Positions 1 to 10,010 of a stretch of DNA of 64,000 nucleotides are shown here, piece after piece. Positions within the stretch are counted from its first letter, which is position 1, and each line of letters starts with the position of its first letter. The DNA is taken from contig OW203734.1 of assembly GCA_934045075.1 (NCBI GenBank), forward strand, positions 11,171,516 to 11,235,515, in the 5' to 3' direction. The notes below the pieces were generated by a model. It did no database searches. It was not told the DNA's origin and saw only the letters and a program-made list of their open reading frames with translations. The position numbers were made by a program, and so were the translations under genes. This DNA is from Yponomeuta sedellus (lineage: Eukaryota; Arthropoda; Insecta; Lepidoptera; Yponomeutidae).

Positions 1-174
1 ATTACATGACAGCCGGCACCAACGGCTTAACGTGCCTTGCGAAGCACGGAAGAGCTCTGAAAAATGCGGTAGTCACGGGACGGTCACCCATCGTCCTGAG
101 CGCCTGACCGCGGCTGTTGCTTAACTCAAGCGTTTAATTCCAATCACTCGGTTCGACTAGGCCACGAGCGCTTC
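1..174 (-). mobile_element. S5 SINE (5S rRNA-derived), cut by window edge
   Basis: This is the head half of the S5 family read in reverse. It ends in the reversed start motif CCACGAGCGCTTC. The block GACGGTCACCCATC is the reverse of the 5S C-box-like segment GATGGGTGACCGTC. The body motif TTGCGAAGCACGGA is present. The 3' half lies outside the window. Confidence 0.85.
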
Positions 175-474
175 GACTTTCTGTGACCAATAAATTACTA
201 TCTATACGATATGTGTACGCCATTGTATTTCACCAAATAATTTGTCTAATTACTAACAGCTAACTACGTAGATAATTAGTTTTACGTACTTGCAGGAGTG
301 CTTAATTAATTTCAGTCTGTACCTACCTACGTGTCTTCGTGCGGGTCAACAAGCAATTATAATGATTGTTCAGTGACCCAGTAACTGTTTATTTTTGTAT
401 TGCACTATCGCGGCCGCATTGTTCGGTGTATACAGGTGGCTTGCTAATAGAATTGTTTCAGGACTGTCTTTTAT

Positions 475-1042
475 GTAGACATGCGCAAAACAGTACCCTA
501 TGAGAACATGCCACATGGCATGGCATTTCGTACCGCGCCATATGGCATTATGGCAGTACGCAGTACGCAGTACGCGGAACATGGCCTGCCTGAGATGTCG
601 CGTTATAACTCACGAGGGCCATGTTTAGAGTCATTGTCATTATGCCTACATGACGTAGCCCGTCTTGTAGCGTATCACGTATTATACATTATACATAAAA
701 TACGAGGCGGTGTCGAAGAAATGTAGGCCTTATCAAGAACGTATTGAGTTCAAAACGATGTTCGGGTGTCCGACCGACGGACACCCGAACATCGAAGTAG
801 GATAATAATTTGTGCAAAAAAAGTATCCTATTAACAAAGCAATAAGGTACGCCCGCCGACCGCCGCGCGCTTTGTGCCATGCATTTGCAAATACATAGCA
901 ACGATTTGCCGCGGTCGGCCGGCCGCGACGTACTGATTATGCCATAGGTCATGCTAAATTTTGCCGCGTACTGGGTACTGATCCAGTATGCGGTCGTGCT
1001 ATATAACGCGTACTGCATAACACGCTGTACTTACACATGTCT
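475..1042. mobile_element. possible old TIR element
   Basis: The ends GTAGACATGCGCAAAACAG (left) and, reversed, GTAGACATGTGTAAGTACAG (right) resemble each other. Both sides carry CAGTACGC-type motifs further in. A perfect 17-bp hairpin sits near the middle. No clear TSD is visible and a chance match is possible. Confidence 0.3.
756..794. repeat. perfect 17-bp hairpin
   Basis: Arms 756-772 and 778-794 (CGATGTTCGGGTGTCCG and its exact complement) enclose the 5-nt spacer ACCGA. No T-tract follows that would suggest a terminator, and this is eukaryotic DNA. Confidence 0.9.
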
Positions 1043-1339
1043 ACTGTTATGTCTGTATTACAACTTTAATTTTGCGAAGACGTGCAGAGTACGTACGACA
1101 TTGAAATGAAATCAAATTTATTTCAACTTAAAAATTTTACGTCAGTTTGCTGAACGTCAATGTAAAAAACTCCTCTCTGACTATCTTTTGTCAAGTCATA
1201 TTAAATCTAATACAGTAGTTGTCACCTATATATTCGTCTGATAACATGATTGCCATCAAAAACTTTAAATGCCAAAGCATTAGTGAATTGTGGTCAGACA
1301 CACGAACAGCACTCGTTCATGAGCATAACGCAGGTTTCA

Positions 1340-1512
1340 GCCATCATCAGTCACACTAGGATACCCTGTGTCGTGGGAACCGGAAACAACGACATGATAT
1401 ACATGTAAACATCCAAGACCTGAGTTTTTTTTCTGTCCCCAGCCGGGGTTCGAACCCAGGACATCTCGCATGGTAGGCAGATGCGCAACCGCTACGCCAC
1501 AGAAGTCGTCCA
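1340..1512 (-). mobile_element. G SINE (tRNA-derived), 3'-truncated
   Basis: In reverse it has an A-box-like TGGCGTAGCGG, a B box GGTTCGAACCC, then GGCTGGGGAC and the body ending ACACAGGGTATCCTAGTGTG. The tRNA-like part cannot form a matched acceptor stem, so this is a retroposon and not a tRNA gene. The usual GTTATG-rich tail is missing. Confidence 0.7.
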
Positions 1513-1519
1513 GGACACA

Positions 1520-2460
1520 CTTCCATAAAACTACAGTGCATGGTTTACTATGACAGTTCGATGCAAATTGCATAGTAATCGGCTACCCATCAACACAGAT
1601 TAACAAGTAGGGACTAATTGCACTAATCAGCAATACCATCAAGTCGTCGTGATAAACCATGAATTGTAGTTTTATGAAACGCGAACCTGCTCTGTATTTA
1701 CTATGTATGGAATCAGGCGTTACTTTGCGGAAATCCTTAATAGCATTACAAAGTGACAATTACTTAGTAGTAGCACAGATTAGATAATAGTTACTACGTA
1801 ACAGATACATCACTCCCATACTAAAGCGAAAATACCTACGCTATAATAGCCTACAAAATCTTAATAATAATAACTACTGTTCACAGCGAAGAGAAATATA
1901 CCATAAGTACCCGCTCAAGGAGTCGAGATTGTGTTGCCCACCGTGCGACTCACGTGCAAGCGCGTCATCGCACAAATGCGCTAGGGTTGTACCTATGATG
2001 ATTATTACTGTAATAAAACAAATGTTTTGAAATAACCATATTTATTTGTCAAAAATATGTAATATAAAATGACAAGCGGACTTTGTTTGAGTTGTTATCA
2101 GATCAGGTCTCTCTATTATCTCAAGTCAATTGCGGCGTCTGAAAAGCAAACATTAAGGTATCAAACTTAATTTATCGTCATTGTGGGTGATTTTGACCGC
2201 CACGTTAAATCCTGAAATTGGAGTGGGTTCTATTTTTCCCTCTCTATTCCTAGACAAATATCTAAAAAGAAGGGGACAGACAAAACTGATTTTAGTTTTT
2301 GGATTGGGCGTGGCGGTCAGAGTCGACCACATTATATTGGTTTGAATTCGAGAAATACGTAAATATTTGACATCCATGTTTGTTGTACATGTTTTGTTTC
2401 TAATGTTTACTACGAAACACTAAAAAGCCAATTTAGTTGATCCTAAATTAAAATTAACAT
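1520..2460. other. unassigned AT-rich DNA
   Basis: No gene is recognised. Around 1727-1766 there is a weak match to the end of foldback element S (3547-3852), including GCATTACAAAGTGACAATTA. Short inverted motifs TGACCGCCACG and CGTGGCGGTCA occur near 2195 and 2310. Confidence 0.5.
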
Positions 2461-2466
2461 TAAAAA

Positions 2467-2571
2467 CAAATACACGCACGACAAAGATGGTTAACTACCA
2501 TCGATAAAATATTACTACTTTAGTAATATTTTATCGATGGTAGTTAACCATCTTTGTCGTGCGTGTATTTG
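2467..2571. repeat. perfect 50-bp inverted repeat (hairpin)
   Basis: Arms 2467-2516 and 2522-2571 are exact reverse complements around the spacer ACTTT. The inner arm ACCATCGATAAAATATTACT recurs in the next hairpin. Fifty perfect pairs imply recent origin or active homogenisation. Confidence 0.95.
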
Positions 2572-2576
2572 TTACT

Positions 2577-2621
2577 ACCATCGATAAAATATTACTAAAG
2601 TAGTAATATTTTATCGATGGT
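2577..2621. repeat. perfect 21-bp inverted repeat
   Basis: Arms 2577-2597 and 2601-2621 share the 20-bp core of the preceding hairpin. That core therefore appears four times in alternating orientation within 125 bp. Confidence 0.95.
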
Positions 2622-2646
2622 AACTACCCATTTTTGTCGAGTATGA

Positions 2647-2682
2647 CTCCACGACTTTTAGCAACTGCTAAAAGTCGTGGAG
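2647..2682. repeat. perfect 17-bp hairpin
   Basis: CTCCACGACTTTTAGCA at 2647-2663 and its complement at 2666-2682 are separated by 2 nt. It is the third hairpin in a row. Confidence 0.95.
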
Positions 2683-2723
2683 CGAACTATTATAAAATTG
2701 TTATTTTTGACATTTTCTATCAA

Positions 2724-2996
2724 TTAAAACTGTTTTTATACGGATTTATGCTCGTTTATTACATTTTTTACAATTTTCCAACGTTTCGGCACTTTTTCAG
2801 GTGCCGTGGTCCCGGATGACGGTCATCTGTTGTTTTTATACGGATAAAAACATAAATCCGTATAAAAACGGAACGGATACGGATTTATGCTCGTTTATTA
2901 CATGTAATAAACGAGCATAAATCCGTATAAAACAATTAAATCAGTTTTAATTATGTCTACTGCTAGTGTTAACCTTAGAAAATACTATTTTACATC
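2724..2996 (+). mobile_element. palindromic element F, copy 1 (rearranged)
   Basis: The left arm at 2724-2801 matches F copy 2 at 48588-48665, nearly base for base. It then continues through CAGGTGCCGTGGTCCCGGA to an apex-like GATGACGGTCATC. The right side is broken into shorter palindromes around 2829-2870 and 2880-2933. The unique 3' tail TATGTCTACTGCT...TTAGAAAATAC is shared with copy 2. No convincing TSD is seen; only ATCAATT occurs on both sides. Confidence 0.7.
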
Positions 2997-2999
2997 AAT

Positions 3000-3364
3000 T
3001 TACGACTATAAATTGTTGTGCATTTTTAAAAATTTTCGGTATAGCCACAGTACAGCCGTGAAAACGTGACAGACAGAGACACTTACGCCTAATAATGTTG
3101 GAACGGATGTAGTTATTTAGAATCAAAATTAACAAGTCCACGAAAAATAGCAGTTACCTTTATGTATTTATTTTACTTTATTTTATAGTACCTACCTACC
3201 TAAATGTTAAAAGAAATAAATATAACATTTAAAATACTACTTACCTTTCTTCATCTCTCGGCAGTGAAAAAATGATAATTCTTCATTTGTTTTTTTTACT
3301 TTTACACCCATCCACTGCACAATAATTACTTACGTGGTTTCGCGGCATTTCGAGTACTTACTTA
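3000..3364. other. unassigned AT-rich DNA
   Basis: Nothing is recognised. Base composition is typical of the window. Confidence 0.5.
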
Positions 3365-3496
3365 GTAAACGCGGGAAACGTGCGGTGCGAGCGCTCAGGC
3401 GGGCGTAGCGCCCCTTTGTCGGTTGTATCGTGGACGATACGCCGAGCGGCAGGTATATAACGCGTGACCTTGAGCGAGTGACGGACGCCTGGTAGT

Positions 3497-3546
3497 AGTG
3501 CGAACTGCGTTAAATTAGCCGCTAACGAAGAAATACTGGTTGTAAA
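3497..3546 (+). repeat. left arm of long-range inverted repeat
   Basis: The segment with TTAAATTAGCCGCTAACGAA recurs in reverse at 4561-4609 with few mismatches, about 1 kb away. Element S begins immediately after it. This could be an older element with S inserted at its edge. Confidence 0.6.
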
Positions 3547-3852
3547 CAAGGAAATACAGCATTACAAAGTGAAAATTATTTAAGTTATCAAGCCGCCAAA
3601 AATCCCACAAGCACCATGCGGTTAGTTCATGCACCGACCTCCCTCCCACTTTTTCAAACAGAAGCAAGACACGAACACACCACCACCGACACCAATACTT
3701 GTGTCAGAAAACACGCGACGCGTTTTGCCTCTAACACGAGGCATCCTCAGGCTCACAAATGGAAGTGTGCATTAACTAACCGCATGGTGTTTGTGGGATT
3801 TTTGGCGGAATTTAGCGAAGTAATTTTCACTTTTTAATGCTGTATTTACTTG
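3547..3852. mobile_element. foldback/MITE element S with ~86-bp terminal inverted repeats
   Basis: The left end (3547-3634) and right end (3767-3852) are reverse complements over about 86 bp with scattered differences. The left end begins CAAGGAAATACAGCATTA and the right reads CAAGTAAATACAGCATTA when reversed. The central 130 bp is unique. It has no transposase and is non-autonomous. A remnant may lie at 1727-1766. Confidence 0.7.
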
Positions 3853-4074
3853 TATATTTTATTTTTTCTTTTATTTATTGATAGGAAAATCAACAGCGAA
3901 ACTAAAGAAAATATTAAGTACATACAAAAATACTTATAGTAAGGCCAATTACAGATTTCCACGGAATTACTAGAGAATAGGAAATAAGGAACTAAACACC
4001 ATGTTTCTTATCATCACAAGGAACAAGAACAAAATCCTAAAAACTAGCTAATACATAGAAGCTATGCTAAAAAG

Positions 4075-4117
4075 CTTGTCAGACATCGAGAAGTAAAATT
4101 TCTCGATGTCTGACAAG
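4075..4117. repeat. perfect 18-bp hairpin
   Basis: CTTGTCAGACATCGAGAA at 4075-4092 pairs exactly with 4100-4117 across a 7-nt spacer. Confidence 0.9.
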
Positions 4118-4426
4118 GTAAAGTTTTTAGTTGGTTACTTCTTATATAACGTGAAGTTAAAAACTTAAATTATTTAGACATACACATTTACAATAAAAAT
4201 GTACGATAGATAATAAAAAAGCTTAGTAAAAAACCTGCTAATCAAAGAAAAGGACCGGACCACCCACCTCTCGCTCACACAACACTGAAGTTTATATTGT
4301 ATGAGCGAGAGGCAAACAGTTTCCCAGCCCCTCGGCCAACTGTGCCATACAAGTTTTCATTTTTCCGCATCATATCAGCTGAAAGGCAAGTTACTGATTT
4401 TTCTTGTGAAAAATGTAAAAGATGTG

Positions 4427-4471
4427 TGTAGTGTGTGTATGTGTGTGCGTGTGTGTGTATATGTATGTGGG
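4427..4471 (+). repeat. GT-rich simple repeat
   Basis: An imperfect GTGTGT/GTAT tract. Open frames crossing it are low-complexity. Confidence 0.85.
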
Positions 4472-4560
4472 TGATATTGTATGTTGTGGTCAACCCTACG
4501 ACCTTGGACCGTGGTACCTGCCACTAACCAGAAGCATCCAGAAGGTATGTGTGCGTGTAT

Positions 4561-4609
4561 GTTTAGAACCAGTATTTCTTCGTTAGCCGCTAATTTAACA
4601 CAGTTCACA
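4561..4609 (-). repeat. right arm of long-range inverted repeat
   Basis: This is the reverse complement of 3497-3546, including TTCGTTAGCCGCTAATTTAA. Confidence 0.6.
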
Positions 4610-5016
4610 CCACTACAAACGTCTTGGCCTTAACTGGCCCCCAGATGGCTATCCCGACGTTTTCCCTTTTCCCTTTGCGACACACAGGCAGACATTAGCC
4701 CTATTGTTGGGTAGGTAGAGATAGGTCGGTATATATCCTGAAACGGGAGGCACTTTGAGCGTTGCTAAAGAAAGACTGTTTTAATAATTAAAAAGAGAAT
4801 CTACAGCGCAACCTATAGTGTACAGTCATGAGTACAAACATTTATGCACTTCAGTACTTTGTCAAAGTCAAAATAGTCTATTTCTCATACGACAGGATAG
4901 AAGAGGTTAATGTGACAAGGTTCTAAGGTGTTTACATGTTAGGGCACGCCACTGTACGTCTCTCTGCGCGGCACAGACGTTCTCTCAGAGATAGAAAGAG
5001 GAAGAGTCTGCATCGC

Positions 5017-5075
5017 GGATTGGCCATACACCTCAGTCAGTCAGATTTCGTCACGATGTTTTTCTTCATGTTAGC
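5017..5075 (-). mobile_element. possible J SINE 3'-body fragment
   Basis: CACCTCAGTCAGTCAGATTT and CACGATGTTTTTCTTCATG resemble the reversed J body (CACCTCAGACACTCAGATTT, CACGATGTTTTCCTTCACC). It is short and diverged. Confidence 0.35.
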
Positions 5076-5092
5076 CAGTAGAATTGCCAGAA

Positions 5093-5225
5093 TTGCTCGT
5101 GTCCTAGTGGAACCGAGTGATTGGAAGCAATCACTGGGGTTAAGCAACTGCTTAAAAACCAAGTCATTGGGACATGCGGGATTCGAACCCACGACCTCTC
5201 GTGAGGCTTTCTACCATTACGCTAG
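5093..5225 (+). mobile_element. S5 head joined to reversed tRNA-like fragment
   Basis: 5093-5156 is an S5 head (CTAGTGGAACCGAGTGATTGG, then GGTTAAGCAA). At the point where 5S homology should continue, a reversed tRNA-like segment follows with GGATTCGAACCCACGAC and CTACCATTACGCTAGCAC. It is a chimeric or nested remnant without a visible TSD. Confidence 0.55.
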
Positions 5226-5530
5226 CACAGCAAACTACAGTCTAGTGAAAGGTAATCAGTATCAGTAGCTACTCGTAAGTAATTGCTGATGCGTGATTCA
5301 ATTAATGAAAGTGATTTTAGTATCACAACCTGGAAATTGCGAAAATTGTGATGAAATTAGATTGTAAATCACATTAGCAACTAATAGAGGACGCATATTG
5401 TATGCATTGGTGCGTTGACACTAGATCAGACTCAGCCTTTTTGGTACTAAAACTTTCGTCAGCACTGCGAGCAATCGACGACGCGAGGTCCGTCTCAACT
5501 CAAATAAGAGCGAAACCTGCGAGCCTATTC

Positions 5531-6392
5531 TCACTTCATTAGCAAATAATTCATATACGACTCTAAGTCTAAGACTTTATTTCTACATAAAAAGTCGAGC
5601 GACAGCCAAAATCTGCATTCTGAACGCCATGCTAGATTGAATTCGAATGACAAAATAAATATCTACTGACTCTGTCTAGTTATCCTATCTTATCTTTATG
5701 CGACAATTGTCTAAGCCTTCGAATATTTAGCATCTACGCTTTCAATTCACTTCACTAGCTAATAATTTTAAACGACTCTAAGGCTCTAAGACTTGATCTC
5801 TACATAAAAAGTCGAACGACAGCCAAAATCTGTATTCTAAACGTCATGCTAGATTGAATTTGAATGACAAAATAAATGTCTAATGACTCTGTCGAGGTAT
5901 TCTATCTTATTTTTATGCGACCTATGTCTTCGAATATTTTGCATCTACGCTTTCAATTCACTTCACTAGCAAATAATTTTGAACGACTCTAAGGCTCTAA
6001 GACTTGATTTCTACATAAATAGTCGAACGACAGCCAAAATCTGTATTCTGAATGCCATGCTAGATTAAATTCGAATGAGAAAATAAATGTCTAATGACCC
6101 TGTCGAGTTATCCTATCTTATTTTTATGCGACAAATGTCTAAGCCTTCGAATATTTTGCATCTACGCTTTCAATTCACTTCACTAGGTAACAATTTTATA
6201 CGACTCTAAGGCTCTAAGGCTTGATTTCTACATAAAATGTCGAGCGACAGCCAAAATCTGTATTCTGAACGCCATGCTAGATTGAATTCGAATGACAAAA
6301 TAAATGTCTAATGACTTTGTCGAGTTATCCTATCTTATCTTTATGTGACAAATGTCTAGGCCTTCGAATACATTGCGTCTATGCGTCCAATT
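5531..6392 (+). repeat. tandem array, four units of about 211-217 bp
   Basis: The motif TCACTTCA(C/T)TAG starts units at 5531, 5747, 5958 and 6175. Each unit contains GACAGCCAAAATCTG, GCCATGCTAGATT and a TATCCTATCTTAT-like block in the same order. Units differ by scattered substitutions. No long open frame spans the unit. Confidence 0.9.
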
Positions 6393-6789
6393 AGCATGGG
6401 CAAAAATCGGCTCCCTGGTCGGATTCTTCCGATTAAAAGTCAAGTTAGTGATTCCGGAATATAATTAGGAAACTTTGAAGTGTTGATGAAATGGCGCCCC
6501 TGTAGAGTGGAGCATATGTCAGTAAAGATAGATCAATATTGGCTTTTGCTAAACAACCTTTTTTTGTTTTTAACAAATATTACCACAATACATACATTTT
6601 AGTTAATTATCTAATTTTAGCATTGTTTGACATTTGTCAAATTTGACATTTGTCTTCTCCTTAATCACCTAGAGTATTTTCAACATACATTTATGATAGA
6701 AGAAAACAAAATATTCAGTAGTGCCTACGAAAGTTATACTTATATAATGTTTTACTTTGACAAATAATAAAAGGTCAATCTATCAAATA

Positions 6790-7064
6790 GTATGAATGTT
6801 TTAAAATGGTCGGCGTCGTCAGGCTATTCTAGTCCACTGCTGGGCATAGCCCTCCCCTAAAGAGCGCCACGTTGTGCTATCATAGGGGGTAATGCCCATA
6901 ATCCCCACGTTGGGCATGCAGGTTGGGGATCGCAGTTCGGTGGAATTGTACTGCAGGGGGCGCTACTGCACCCCCCGGTTTGTGTCCCTTAGTCGCCTTT
7001 TACGACACCCGCTGGAAGAATTGGGTTGGTGCTATTCTCTAGGCCGACGCCACACAGCATGGTA
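6790..7064 (-). mobile_element. B SINE-like element with 13-bp TSD
   Basis: AATCTATCAAATA occurs at 6777-6789 and 7065-7077. The insert, reversed, contains GGCCTAGAGAATAGCACC, the G-rich CCGGGGGG block, GCATGCCCAACGTGGGG and the 3' motif CAGCAGTGGACTAGAATAGCC. The tail after GACGACGCCGACC is non-repetitive. Confidence 0.8.
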
Positions 7065-7079
7065 AATCTATCAAATAAT

Positions 7080-8210
7080 TGTTTTACGCAATATAGGTGC
7101 AGTTTCGTTTCGTTAACGAAAGATTACGCCAAGCTGCATACACTGGTCTCTGACTACCTTCCGCCGGCACACAGGCGTGAGTTTATGTTTCAAAGTATCA
7201 GTTATGTTTCAAAGTTTTTCGGGCTACAATCCGAGGCATTTTATAACTCGCCAATGTACATCAAGCTCAGAGAAATCTATCTATATGTATGAACTCCATT
7301 GACATTTAACCTTTTTCGTATCAAAAAGGTCGTTTCCTCAGTACAACAGTCTCGGAATGCCTATAGGAGCGATGTCTTTGAACCGTAGAACAGGTTGTCG
7401 CAACAATGAACGTTGGCTCTTATTGCGCATGAAATAAGACTGCCAATCGACCTTCTCGACAAGTGCAACGAAACTTTTAAGATGTTATATGACAGAGGGT
7501 CCGCTTTAGGCGTCCTTTAGTTCAGCCACCAGGTTATGACATTAATGTTCCTCTCGCTCATAAATATTGCTGTATATGCTGTGGAAGTGAGAGGCAACTG
7601 GTGCAGTCAATCAGAAATTCCGTATTCGTCCACTGCTGGACAAAGGGTGGAAAGGCACGAAAGGCCTTTCACTTAAAGGCACGCCACTTAAGGAAAATAG
7701 TTGTTGACGGACTAGAAATATAGAATTTAAGACATTTGTATATTATAAACGTTTATGTCCCTGCAGAGTAAATATTATTAAATATGTAAATCCTTTTCAG
7801 AGAAAATTCAGTATTTTTTTTCTTTTTGGTTTCTTAATCAGTATTTATTACTGGGTGACGAGTTTAAATTTAAATTCAAAATAAAAAAAGTTTTATTCAA
7901 AGTGGACTAAATGAACGTCACATCTTAAACTAGGAGTCCATTTTAAAATATAGATAATTTTGGTGAAAATAAGGATAAAAAACACCTTAAGGTAAACCGG
8001 AGGAGGTTTCTTCTAGTATGAGTCATATTACAACCCTGTAGAGCCAAGTAAAAATTTGCCTTTTGTCACTCAGAGGTATGCGACTATTTATCCAATCACC
8101 TTTAGACCACAACTTAGTACCTAGATCAAGTATTATTTCTGATTTCTTTTGTACACCAAATAAAATAATATTAAGCCGCCGGCGACGATGTGCGGGCTCA
8201 ATCACACATA
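7080..8210. other. unassigned DNA
   Basis: No gene is recognised. Near 7155-7195 ACAGGCGTGAGTTTATG resembles the 3' end of the RT-tail LINE family (compare 62480-62510). Near 7620, TCCACTGCTGGACA resembles a reversed RTE tail. Confidence 0.4.
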
Positions 8211-8224
8211 CGAAAATAAACCTT

Positions 8225-8372
8225 CTTCTTCTTCAGGCTATTGTTGGACATAGCCCTCCCCTAACGAGCGCCATAGTGCCCTGTCTTCAGATTGCCGCAT
8301 CCAGCATCTGCTGGCAGTTTTTCGTAGATCGTCGTCCCACCTGGTCGGATGGCGTCCTACACTACGTTATAC
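8225..8372 (-). mobile_element. 5'-truncated RTE-type LINE end with 12-bp TSD
   Basis: AAAATAAACCTT occurs at 8213-8224 and 8373-8384. In reverse the insert encodes GRHPTRWDDDLRKTASRCW and ends SLGEGYVQQ, the C-terminus of an RTE-like endonuclease/reverse transcriptase. It finishes with GCCTGAAGAAGAAG. It aligns with 23680-23866 and keeps a Lys codon where that copy has a stop. Confidence 0.85.
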
Positions 8373-8389
8373 AAAATAAACCTTAAATA

Positions 8390-8725
8390 CTTTTCATTTA
8401 GACACTACAATACAAGTGCAAGAACAAACTGGCCGACGAGCACGAGAACGGTTTCTTTTGTACCTCTATTATAACCTCTAACTTCGTGAATATTTAAGGA
8501 TTATTTTAGATTGAAATCGTGCCTCCTGCACCGTTCCGTTGTTACCTGTATGGCGAAGGTGACCATCTGTCTCTGTCTAACCAGTGACATGGCAATTTAG
8601 TCGTGCAGGGACCGTGCAACGCAACATCCGGCTGCGAGGTGCTAACAATAACGTCTGCTTACTCCTGTCTCCCGATGCAAGCCTTGCCGGTGCTAACGTC
8701 GCACTCAGTGAGCCTCGTGTCTTCC
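8390..8725. other. unassigned DNA
   Basis: Nothing is recognised. Confidence 0.45.
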
Positions 8726-8727
8726 TT

Positions 8728-9420
8728 TTTTAGGGTTCCTTAGTCGACAAGGCTCGTAGCCTAGGTGAACCGAGTGATTGGAATCAATCACTTGGTTAAG
8801 CAACAGCAGGCGCGGTCAGGTACGGTATGGGTGAGCGTCCCGTGACTACCGCTAGCGGCATTTTTCTCAGCGCTTCCGTGCTTCGCAAGGCACGTTAAGC
8901 CGTTGGTGCCGGCTGTCATATATTGGCAGTCGTTAAGCCATGTCAGAGGCCTTATGGGCGGCTTGATAACTTCTGACAGTGAGGCCCTCCATTGTCTTAC
9001 AATCCTCCACCAACCCGGACTTGGCCCCCGTGGTGGAGTATGGCCTGGCCTTCCTGCGATGCAGGAAGAGACCTGAGCCCCAGCAGTGAGGACATGCAAG
9101 GGTTGATATAACGAAGTCGACAAGGAACCTTTATAGTTTCACCATGCGTCAAGTCTATCCATCTGGCCGTCTCTCTGGCTGTCCGTCAGTTCAAGGCCTA
9201 GATCAATTAGTTCGAGAAAGCTGATATTTAGCATAGACACATATTAATCATGCCGATAAACCAGTAGAATATAGCTTAGATCTTTTTCCTACGTTACATT
9301 TTTTTCTACAGGTGCATTTTTTTCTCGCCTACGCCATAGTGTAAGGGTATCGTTGGATTGGTCGTTAAAAATATTGTGTGTACACAGGAAGGTTTTGTTT
9401 TAGGGTTCCGTTTTTATAAT
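8728..9420 (-). mobile_element. dispersed lepidopteran repeat N, split by S5
   Basis: TAGGGTTCCTTAGTCGACAAGG and, after the S5 insert, GGAACCTTTATAGTTTCACC and TCTGGCTGTCCGTCAG match a repeat I recall as common in moth genomes (AGGGTTCCGTA ... GTCTGTCCGTC). It ends near TTAGGGTTCCGTTTTT. The S5 copy at 8753-9114 lies inside it. Confidence 0.6.
8753..9114 (+). mobile_element. S5 SINE, near full length, 11-bp TSD
   Basis: AGTCGACAAGG flanks it at 8742-8752 and 9115-9125. The 5S-like head runs from CTCGTAGCCTAGG through GTTAAGCAAC, GGCGCGGTCAGG and GGATGGGTGA-like sequence (here GTATGGGTGAGCG). The core GCTTCGCAAGGCACGTTAAG and tail CCCAGCAGTGAGGACATGCAAGGGTTGAT follow. Confidence 0.93.
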
Positions 9421-9459
9421 ATTAAAAGTTTTAAAGCGAAAAAAAATCTCCTAGTAGGG

Positions 9460-9535
9460 CGTCCTCCGTCCTCCTAACCTCTTCTGGCTAAATGGTTCAT
9501 TGCAGAAACGTGAAAAAAATTCAGGGTAATAGCAC
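9460..9535 (+). mobile_element. dispersed repeat P fragment
   Basis: The order CTAAATGGTTCATTGCAGAAACGTGAAAA ... TCAGG recurs at 55020-55100 (GCTAAACGGTTGATTGTAGAAACG). Class unknown. Confidence 0.5.
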
Positions 9536-9563
9536 ATAATATAATGAACTTAGAAGGAAATCT

Positions 9564-9867
9564 GCGTGCTGTGTCGATCGTGCACAATAACAATCACAAT
9601 CGTGCTGTGTGGTGTCGGCCTAAAGAAAGCACCAACCCAAATTCTTCCCGCGGGTGTCGTAAAAGGCGACTAAGGGACACAAACCGGGGGGTGGGCAGCA
9701 GCACCCCCTGCAGTACAATTCCCAATTCCACCAAACTGCGATCCCCAACCCGCATGCCCAGCGTGGGGATTATGGGCATTACCCCCCAATGATGGCACAA
9801 CCTTGCGCTATGGCGCTCATTAGGGGAGGGCTTTGTCCAGCAGTGGACTAATATAGTCTGAAGAAGA
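9564..9867 (+). mobile_element. B SINE-like element with 12-bp TSD
   Basis: AGAAGGAAATCT is at 9552-9563 and 9868-9879. The body has GTGGTGTCGGCCTAAAG, CGCGGGTGTCGTAAAAGGCG, CCGGGGGGTGGG, CCCAGCGTGGGGATTATGGG and the RTE-like tail GTCCAGCAGTGGAC followed by GAAGAAGAAG. About 45 bp of extra 5' sequence precedes the usual start. Confidence 0.85.
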
Positions 9868-9890
9868 AGAAGGAAATCTATCTACGATAT

Positions 9891-9964
9891 ATGGATGGAT
9901 GGATGGATGGATGGATGGATGGATGGACGGACGGACGGACGGACGGACGGACGGATAGATAGAT
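9891..9964 (+). repeat. (GGAT)n/(GGAC)n microsatellite
   Basis: A GGAT run changes to GGAC and then to GATA repeats. Confidence 0.97.
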
Positions 9965-10010
9965 GCCCAGTACTCAAAACATGACATAACATTGTTTATA
10001 AATAATACAT

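Noticed and set aside
2802..2818. Loop inversion between the two F copies
   Set aside because: A longer ancestral palindrome with different one-sided deletions explains the opposite loop orientation more simply; kept only as an alternative.
5531..6392. CRISPR-like array
   Set aside because: Units are about 214 bp contiguous repeats without spacers, in eukaryotic DNA.
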